This document shows positions 57,070 to 64,000 of a DNA stretch of 64,000 nucleotides, one piece after another (position 1 is the stretch's first letter; each line of letters opens with the position of its first letter). The notes under the pieces are model-generated. The model did not search any database. It saw only the letters and a program-made list of their open reading frames with translations, and had not been told where the DNA came from. A program made the position numbers and the translations under genes. Origin of the DNA: Argyresthia goedartella (lineage: Eukaryota > Arthropoda > Insecta > Lepidoptera > Argyresthiidae); the NCBI GenBank assembly GCA_949825045.1, contig OX463816.1, positions 15,929,579 to 15,993,578 on the forward strand, in the 5' to 3' direction.

Positions 57070-57770
57070 TATTGTTGAGAATTCTGCTCATGACCTTATC
57101 GGTCACTTTACCAATCATCACGGATATTATTAAGAGGATCACAAAAACTATTTTTCCTGATACGTGGAAACAAGCAAAAGTGAAACCTTAGGCAAAATCT
57201 ACTACAGTCGTGGAATACAAAAACCTTCGAACAAAAAGTATATTACCTCTTATGTCAAAATAAATACAAAGAGACGTATGGTCATAATTGACCAAATTCC
57301 TGTAACAATAGTCTATCCTTCCGGTTATGCAATGAGGCTTCCGAAGCGGACATGGTACCACCACGGCTTTGGCTAATGTAACAGATAACATACTTGGGGA
57401 ATCAGACAAGGGCAGGGCAGGTTTTTGGTGTTACATGATTTCTCAAGGGCTTCAAAATGTCGTGCTACGAATTTTTGGAAAAGGCTTGCAAGTGGTGCAG
57501 TTCCTTTTTGACTAGTAGGAAACAGTATGTGGTCGCTAGAATAGGCAGACTTTCAAGAATCTCAGGTAAAAAAACATAACACGAGGTTGCCCTCAGGAAT
57601 CAATCCTAAGCCCGATTTTGTTAATACTATTAACCTCAGACCTCGTTAAGAACCTTAAACATTAGAACGTTCATCTATAAGCTGATGATAGTCAATTGCA
57701 TTACTCTTTCAATTGCACGGATAGCTGCGAAGCAGTGTGAATCGTAAATGAGGATCAAGACAGTATTTTT
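57070..57770 (+). pseudogene. Jockey-type LINE RT, upstream part (third family)
   Basis: Frameshifted but readable: LPIITDIIKRITKTIFPDTWKQAKV, KSTTVVEYKNLRTKSILPLMSK, TTTALANVTDNILGESDKGRAGF, an RGCPQGSIL-like block near 57580, and ADDSQLHYSFNCTD from the catalytic region (57680-57715). The reading then meets a small repeat (57777-57900) and the gypsy insertion at 57936, and resumes at 62597. Confidence 0.8.
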
Positions 57771-57776
57771 ATTCTC

Positions 57777-57900
57777 TTGAATACCACCGGATAAAGCCAC
57801 TTTTCCGTTATAGGTTTTAAATTTTATTACTATGGCATAAGGTTCAAAATCGCGACCCGTTCCAATTACCCTCGGTTTTTGAGAGGTTAAATGGACATTA
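57777..57900 (-). repeat. Dispersed repeat, copy 2
   Basis: Reverse complement of 20812-20940 (see that entry). It lies within LINE RT sequence, so it was probably inserted there. Confidence 0.65.
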
Positions 57901-57939
57901 AAAAACGCTCTGGTACTTAACCATAATACATCTAAGTAC

Positions 57940-58317
57940 TGTAATACTTGTAGCACTATAGTCGTACTCTTGAGCACTATCTATTTAGCAGCCCTTGCTA
58001 ATATGATGCTCCTAGCACTAGACGTCACCGCCTAATTGATAAATATAAAGATGAATTATTTATGGGCTTGTATTTTTTATTTGGTTTCTTTTAGTCACAA
58101 ACACTTTTTATAAAAGGGATCCGCAACTGACTCGATAGCCACTAATCTAATCCTCACTATAATTTAGCTCAGTTACTGGCCGAAGCCTACGGTGAAGTGT
58201 GTCACATTGACTTCCACATCCAATCCTCTTTCTTTATAAAACTACATATAACGTGACAGTGTCCAAGTGAACACCCACTCTAAAGAGGCCCGTATACAAT
58301 AAACAACCAACGTTACA
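57940..58317 (-). repeat. 3' LTR of gypsy element (complete)
   Basis: On the minus strand it starts TGTAACGTTGGTTG after a purine-rich tract and ends CAAGTATTACA. The TATA box lies at 58112-58106 and R should start about 26 nt on, near 58086. An AATAAA occurs just after that point. Confidence 0.88.
58106..58112 (-). promoter_or_regulatory. TATA box of gypsy LTR
   Basis: TATAAAA on the minus strand. The inverted R-U5 copy at the other end begins 26 nt downstream of it, which agrees with this being the working promoter. Confidence 0.65.
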
Positions 58318-58345
58318 ATCATTCCGCCCTCCCTTCAAAAAAAAA
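58318..58345 (-). promoter_or_regulatory. Polypurine tract of gypsy element
   Basis: Minus strand GAAGGGAGGGCGGAATGAT, preceded by a T run, ends at the LTR start. Confidence 0.7.
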
Positions 58346-59695
58346 TTTTCAAACGGATTTTTTTTTTCAAAGTGGCAACCCTAACTCAAAGTCTAAAATC
58401 TAAAATGACAACCCTATCTCAAAGTCTAAAATCTAAAAAACATTAAATGTTAACTTTAAGTTAGTTTGCTATGCATGAAATCTAAAAGACAGTAAATATG
58501 CCGGAAGCATAAATTTAAATAACATCAAGTACCCTAATCCTTATCTGTCCAACCATCCCATTTAACCTACTCAATTAAACATTAAATAACAAAACCAAAG
58601 TACACTTAAGGTGTAGGCTATGCACCTTAAAAAACTTAAATTATAACACCCTATGATCCCATCATACAATTATTCGCGGCTTAACATTAACTTACCTAAC
58701 GCTAGAAAACTCTCAAATACAATACGAAGGCATACAGCTGAATCTAGCTAAGATTTAGCTTCTCGAATAGTTATCATTCGAAAACTTTCTGAAAAAAAAA
58801 ACTAGCGAAAAACTTATCAGACAACCATAATACCTCCGTTCTTAAATTAATATAGATCTTTGCATATAACAATTGTGAACACATTGTAAACTCTTTCCAC
58901 CGAATGGAAATATTTCAAAAATTAACGGAGGCAAAGATCAAAGAAAAAACTTATCATTTTCAAATATAGGAAACGTCAACCATATTAACAAGATTAATCT
59001 ATAAAACCGTATTACTAAGCCACAGCCTAAGAATGAGTTCATTAAAATTCGTTCTAATAATACGATGAAATCAACTAGCTTTAAAACCGATTCTACTACA
59101 TATTAACAGCCTAAATAATCCATTGGAATTCAGTAAACTATCTTTTACTATTAACAGTTTTAGATAATCGCCGTGAGTTGCAACCAATTACCCAAGTAAA
59201 GACACTACAAAGAATCTCGAATGTGTATCGAATACCCGATTTATCCCACATCAGAAATTACTTTCATTGAGAAACCTTCGTTACCAACTTTATGAACAAC
59301 TCTTACTCTCCCCTTACCAAATCATCCCAACTCTATACTTTAAGAACGCGGGAACCAAAACAGAACCCTATGACGAATAGCTATTGCCTCGTCATACTGC
59401 TCTCAAAGATAAAACCAGGCGATCGGCTCAAACAATTATTCGAACTGTCGTTTATAAAAGTTTCTCATATAAAGGTAATCTACCACGGAAATCTAGTATG
59501 TTACAGATATTACTTGGGTCTTTGGTGTACGGTCCTCATCAGACATCATAGCTCAGCAACAAAATGAAAAGAAACACCGGTTAATAAACTATTCATAACA
59601 ACACCGTATACACAAACCACAAACCATCAACCGGGATAAAATTGTATTATATTCCTAATGTATAATTATTTTATATCCTAATGTTCCTATCCTAA
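58346..59695. other. Non-coding 3' interior of gypsy element
   Basis: 1.35 kb between the integrase end and the polypurine tract. Neither strand has a recognisable gene. It may be a vanished env or an untranslated region. Confidence 0.5.
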
Positions 59696-60391
59696 TCCTA
59701 TAATTATTTAATATCAGACGAACTCCTCAACGCGTTTTAAACGATTTGTGTTTACAATAACGTCCTGTAACCGTGAGTTCAGACGACGAATCAGCACATC
59801 AGACCTCCCAACGATCTCAATGACCTTGTAAGGTCCTTGATACAGACGTGCCAACTTCATTCATCTTCCCGTTATCCGCCTTGGTACGTATAACAAAACG
59901 CGCTCGAGTAACTCGCAAAATAGCCGAGTGGCCTCCCGGACTATTGATAAATTTAATTCATCCGCAGGTCCGTCTTACAAACGCACTATCTCCTTATCGG
60001 CTTTCTGCATGAAATATTTCGACCGAAACCTCTTCAACGTCTTTGCGAGACCCAAATGACCTCCTGTCCACGCCTCATCATGTAATTCGTTCATTACATT
60101 TTGAAACAAAAACCTAGGCATTACTAATACCTCCCTAACTTCTCCATATCTACGTACGCTTTTATATAATAAGTTATTTCCCAAACAAAAACCGCTACGC
60201 CACGCTTCCGGACGTTCGCTCAACCGCGTTGACCATCTACTACAAAATGAATCGTTCGCTTGATCCGCCTGTAACGACTCTACATTGATACTAAAAACTT
60301 CCAAACCATCATCATCAGGTTCAGAACGAAAAGAAGACTGAGGTCCTTCTGTTTCCCGTTTCCCTTCTTCCATTAGCGGATTCCTACTCAA
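59696..60391 (-). pseudogene. pol: Integrase of gypsy element, catalytic core deleted
   Basis: The zinc domain side is present (NVMNELHDEAWTGGHLGLAKTLKRFRSKYF). It stops after KADKEIVRL and is followed at once by C-terminal-domain sequence (ERVLLYVPRR, KLARLYQGPYKVIEIVGRS, LIRRLNSRLQDVI). The whole D,D-35-E core is missing. The element could not have integrated with its own enzyme if the deletion came first. Confidence 0.82.
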
Positions 60392-61038
60392 AAAAATCTG
60401 CCACTATCCCATTCTTGAATCGCTAACGCCCATCGCGCTAATCTACCAGTCATATCTTTTTTCGATTGTAACCAACATAACGCGCTATGGTCTGTAACAA
60501 CCTGAAAATACGATCCCCAAAGATAATGCCTATAGTGCCTTAACGCCCATACTAACCATAGTAAACTACATATAGTACGACGGAGAAAGAGTGTCTGGGG
60601 TAGACACTCTTTCTCCGTCGTACTATATTTTTTCTCCGCATCCGTTAACTTCCTAGACGCATAGGCAACCGGACTCATTTTTTCAACGCCCTGCATCAAT
60701 ACTGCACCCAACGCCTCGTTAGACGCATCCACAAAAACTCTCGTAGTAACCGACTTATCCCCCGAATAATAAGAAAGTATTGGCGCACTACACATAACCT
60801 TCTTAATATACTCGAACGAATTCTGCAATTCTTCATTCCATTGAAACTTTACCCCCTTTTTCAATAATTTAGTGAGAGGCAACGATATTCTCGCAAAATT
60901 CGATACAAAATTTTCTATAATAAGAAAATAAACCTAATAATTGTTTCACATCCTTCGTAGATATGGGAGTTGGAACCTGTTGCATAGCCTTCAGCTTTTT
61001 CTCACTAGGTTTTACTCCTTAATTCGAGATTAGATAAC
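60388..61038 (-). pseudogene. pol: RNase H of gypsy element with palindromic insert
   Basis: VFVDASNEALGAVLMQG, AYASRKLTDAEKKYSTTEKEC, then about 20 foreign residues from the palindrome at 60571-60627, then WALRHYRHYLWG and VVTDHSALCWLQ. It also contains the RT connection segment (PLTKLLKKGVKFQW). The insert sits directly after the catalytic-Glu block. Confidence 0.88.
60571..60627. repeat. Inverted duplication, 26-bp perfect arms, 5-bp loop
   Basis: Left arm starts TATAGTACGACGGAGAAAGA at 60571, loop GGGGT at 60597-60601, then the exact reverse complement to 60627. One arm encodes the normal YSTTEKEC of RNase H; the other is extra. Confidence 0.96.
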
Positions 61039-61503
61039 CTAGCATCTCAATCTCACAAAAACTGAATTTATGGCTGGCTTGAAGGTCAAGTTCGCTTCTC
61101 TAAACCGCCCAAAACCTTTCTGCAACGTATCGCTAAACTCCTCGAACGTTCTACCATACACAATTACACTGTCTGCGCAAACCATAAACCCTTTAAATCT
61201 TAAATCCGCTAAAACTTTATCCATCATCCGTTGGAAAACCGCTTGACTCGTTGCCAAACCGAACGGAACCACATTAAATTCATAAAGACCCGTGGTCGTG
61301 ACGAAAGCCGTTTTATGCCTACCTTCCGTAATAACCGTCTGCCAATAACCTGAATTGAGATTTAACTCTGCAAAATACTTGACCCCGGCCAAACTATCGA
61401 CAATGTCTTCTATCCGCGGAATATGATAACTATCCCTACAAATTTTCTTGTTTAATTTCCGATAATCTATACAAAACCTCCATGAATCATCGGGCTTTTT
61501 AAA
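61039..61503 (-). pseudogene. pol: Reverse transcriptase of gypsy element, catalytic box lost
   Basis: WRFCIDYRKLNKKI, IPRIEDIVDSL, YFAELNLNSGYWQ, KTAFVTTTGLYEFNVVPFGL, FQRMMDKVL. The YxDD box reads CADS, so both the Tyr and second Asp are changed. A TAA near 61503 separates it from the protease piece. Confidence 0.88.
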
Positions 61504-62437
61504 TTACGGTACGGGCGCAGCATAAGAACTAGTGGATTCCCTAATAACACCTAGTTTCAACATCTCCGCGACCTGCTCCTCAATAATTTCTCGTTGCACC
61601 GGCGAAACGCGATTCGGGTGACAATGAACCGGCTCCTCATCATAAGTCTTAATATCGACCGACACTATCTCTGACCTACCTAACTGGTCAGTTGCAAACG
61701 CAAATCTATCCGCATTCCTATCCAACAACGCCAATAATACTCGCTTATCATTCTCACATAAATCCTCATTTACGATAAACCGTTTATCTTCTACCCCAAA
61801 CGCAAATTTGCACGAATCCGATAACCCCGAGAAATAAACGTAATCGCCCTTTTTTAACTCCTGAAAGTCGATAGAATTTATGACGTCACGATCCTCGATA
61901 ACCGTGATTTCCCCGAAGTTCACTTGTTTCCTTCTAGAACCGTCTAGAAAGTCCGACCCTATCTTTTGTTTTGAAAGAATTCCTACGCACATGACATTTC
62001 GTTCTACCGGCGTCGTGTTTTGTTTCGTTTGGAAATTATTGTAAAACGGTATTTTTCCCTGGAAAAAACACATACACGAATGAACAAAATCAATATTCAT
62101 ACCGATCTTTATTAAAAAATCCACCCCTAAAATAATGCTACAATTCAAATCAGTTACTACTAAAAATTCCTGTGAAAAGCTAAAATTGTCCAAACTAAAA
62201 TCTATAACACATTTCCCTACAATTTGCAGCAAACTTCCATTTACCGCCTTAACCCGTTTCTTCTCTTCTTGCATACATCTCGCACCCACTTGACCTGCAA
62301 CGGCTGGGCTGATGCATGAAGCTGTAGCGCCGTATCTAAAAGAGCTACCATATCTATATTTGAACAATTTAATAAAACTAATGGTCTGACCTGCTGATTC
62401 GCCTCGACTGCGACGATCTTCCCCATTGGTCGTTCCA
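61504..62437 (-). pseudogene. pol: Protease and linker of gypsy element
   Basis: The active-site region MVALLDT lies in one frame and its continuation GATASCISPAVAG in another, so a frameshift falls in the active site near 62330. CSIILGVDFLIKIGM is the flap-side signature. A ~200-residue linker leads to the RT start (QVAEMLKLGVIRESTSSYAAPVP). Nothing upstream of the protease (gag, zinc knuckles) is present. Confidence 0.82.
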
Positions 62438-62592
62438 ACTAAAATAACCAAATAAAAAATACAAGCCCATAAATACTTCATCTTTATATTTATCAATTAG
62501 GCAGTGACGTCTAGTGCTAGGAGCATCATATTAGCAAGGGCTGCTAAATAGATAGTGCTCAAGAGTACGACTACAGTGCTACAAGTATTACA
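62438..62592 (+). repeat. Inverted R-U5 copy of gypsy LTR
   Basis: The reverse complement of 57940-58086 matches 62446-62592 over 147 bp with about three substitutions and no gaps; weak similarity extends to 62438. It joins the protease-coding end of pol directly. Confidence 0.92.
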
Positions 62593-62596
62593 GTAC

Positions 62597-63200
62597 CTAT
62601 ATAGTTCTTGGCACAAAACAAATTATGGCTCAAGCACCTGAATTAAAATTAAACCGTGAAAGTGTTGAAAGAGTTACCACAACGAAAATCCTGGGTGTGT
62701 TGTTGGATGGTGAGTTGCGATTTGAAGAGCATGTTAATTTAAAAATGAGACTCGCTTTCATTCGTCTTAAGGTACTCTACGGTATAATAGACTATTTAAA
62801 AGTAGATGTAAGAATAATGGTAACTGAAGCGCTGGTTTTATCAATTTTCAACTACTGTAGCACAGTATATGGACCAAGACTATATGAGAAAACCAGCCGC
62901 GCAATCTAACGTGTGCAGAATGTATGTGCACGTTTTTGTTTTCGTGGCGCTCACACATGCTGTAAGGGAGAAGAGAACTCATTTGTCTGGCCTCGTGTTC
63001 TAGGTGGTCTAACAGACCAAAATATATGCACGAAAATTTTCGGTGGCTTGAAGACGATCACAACTGCTGCACTCGTAATAAAATGCAAAATAGAAGAATG
63101 GCGTTACCGAAATATAAAACTGCAAACTTCAGATGTAGTTTCCAGTAAACAGCTTCCAAAGTTCGGGATGACTTGCCACCTCCTTTACAACATTTAAAAC
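62597..63200 (+). pseudogene. Jockey-type LINE RT, downstream part (third family)
   Basis: Continues the 57070-57770 relic: IVLGTKQIMAQAPELKLN, VTTTKILGVLLDGELRFEEH, RLAFIRLKVLYGI, ALVLSIFNYCSTVYGPRL, then after a stop QNVCARFCFRG and a C-terminal tail to CHLLYNI. Only one stop lies in the last 190 codons. Confidence 0.85.
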
Positions 63201-63288
63201 AGAACAAAAGAATAACCCAATCGACAAACAAATAATCAAAACAAATAACCAATATGTCAGTAAAAGAAAAGATGATATATATGTATAT

Positions 63289-64000
63289 TGTAACGGCATA
63301 AATAGCTAAGGTCGAGCTACCGTTGTCAGAAGCTATGATCGTCTATTCTATCTACCCCAAAAAGAGATGTCCCGATTCAGCTGAAAAAATTGTAAGTTAA
63401 GAATGATAAGTCTGAATATCTCGCTTGTCGAGAAATTCGTTAGGCGTACAATAGTCGAACGAAAGATTGGTTCAGGAAGTTAGAGTTTCAAGTTAGACAG
63501 AGAAAGCATGTACGCCCGCAAGCCGGTATTTCGCATCAGTTAGCTGTGTTTTGAGCCAGATCGATCTTTGTTGTATTTTGTGTGATGGTACCATTTATTT
63601 TTTTGTATATATGGGCGCATGGAACTTCTTTTCGTGTGGTCGACCACAATTTATAATATTTGTTTGGGATATCGTATAGATATCCGTCGTAGTGTTACGA
63701 CGTGAGTACTCAATGATATTTCATGTGCTCGCTAGTAGCGGCTAGTGGTGGTTCCAATTATATAATTAGTTCACGGCAATAACGATCCAAATAGACCGGG
63801 TTTACACAATTGCGATTTGATTTTCCGAAATGGGTTTGAACTAGCGGTTTCCTCAAAAGGTCCGTAACGTTTTGAAACCTTCAACTCTGCGAAATTTGAG
63901 CTGAATGTTATCGAAACGTTTTCATTAGCGCTTTTGGAGATCTAACCCACTCCACAGCGAGGTACATACTTCGGAAAATACCGATTTATGCATCTAGCTA
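63289..64000 (-). mobile_element. LTR of family L (copy 3), cut by the window edge
   Basis: Reverse complement of the last ~710 bp of the 37673-39904 LTR, starting TGTAACGGCATAAATAGC at 63289. The flank is ATAT (63285-63288). Whether it is solo or the end of a full element cannot be seen. Confidence 0.85.

Larger units (their letters stand above)
57936..62596 (-). mobile_element. Gypsy-type element inserted with inverted U5 ends
   Basis: Flanked by GTAC at 57936-57939 and 62593-62596. The left end is a complete 378-bp LTR in minus orientation, so its U5 end faces out. The right end is a 147-155-bp R-U5 piece in plus orientation, so its U5 end also faces out; outer termini are TGTAATAC and GTATTACA. 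Between them are a minus-strand pol lacking gag, the RT catalytic residues and the integrase core. There is no 5' LTR U3, primer site or leader. Confidence 0.88.

Noticed and set aside
62430..62496. Signal-peptide-like start (MKYLWACIFYLVILV) on the protease frame
   Set aside because: It is the reverse strand of the R-U5 copy running by chance into pol; the real protease frame is different at that point.
57940..62592. A DNA transposon with long terminal inverted repeats that captured a gypsy pol
   Set aside because: The left inverted repeat is part of a complete LTR with TATA box and polypurine tract, and the right repeat stops where R starts. An aberrant LTR-element insertion explains this better.
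1..64000. CRISPR array, bacterial operons, rRNA genes
   Set aside because: Tandem repeats here lack regular spacers, gene content is eukaryotic retroelements, and no rRNA-like sequence was seen.

Overview
This window looks like insect nuclear DNA, most probably from a moth or butterfly. It is AT-rich and almost wholly built of transposable elements and their relics. Lepidoptera is suggested by two tRNA-derived SINEs, a TED-like errantivirus, CR1/jockey-type LINEs, a BEL/Pao element and mariner/IS630-like transposase relics. I found no convincing intact host gene. The best host-like segment is one transposase-derived open stretch at 136-418.

Layout. 419-9581 (minus) is a decayed errantivirus (insect endogenous retrovirus) with gag, pol, env, a tRNA-Leu primer site and two LTRs. 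10590-11110 is a DDE transposase relic. 12240-14900 (minus) is an I/LOA-type LINE with RT and RNase H. 16411-20640 (minus) is a nearly full-length but very decayed jockey-type LINE with a MITE inside it. 21648-26608 is a BEL/Pao element with two identical 503-bp LTRs and a 5-bp target duplication, but with the RT and part of integrase deleted. 26943-28970 holds a SINE and a short LTR-flanked element. 31905-35640 holds two LINE relics and a second SINE. 36366-40568 is a second, deleted errantivirus copy. 41308-43975 is a mariner-like transposase relic. Each of these last two is split by a ~2.2-kb solo LTR of one family, and a third copy of that LTR runs off the right edge. 43960-49740 contains two copies of one CR1-like LINE in opposite orientation; the minus copy keeps an intact 5' half (coiled-coil/esterase ORF1, endonuclease, start of RT). 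50688-51183 is a 99-bp tandem repeat, 51589-52224 a Helitron helicase fragment, and 54780-55870 more LINE pieces. 57070-63200 is a LINE RT split by a gypsy element.

The most unusual structure is that gypsy element (57936-62596). It is not bounded by two direct LTRs. Both outer ends are the U5 end of the LTR, pointing outward, with a 4-bp GTAC duplication. The extra inverted copy is 147 bp and equals R-U5, beginning 26 nt downstream of the LTR TATA box. This is the expected extent of minus-strand strong-stop cDNA, so the insertion looks like an integrase-joined aberrant reverse-transcription product. A second theme is short-loop palindromes: two of them (39966-40012 and 60571-60627) interrupt retroelement coding sequence as inverted duplications with a 5-bp loop.

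All reading was by eye; family names rest on recognised motifs, and no database comparison was possible.
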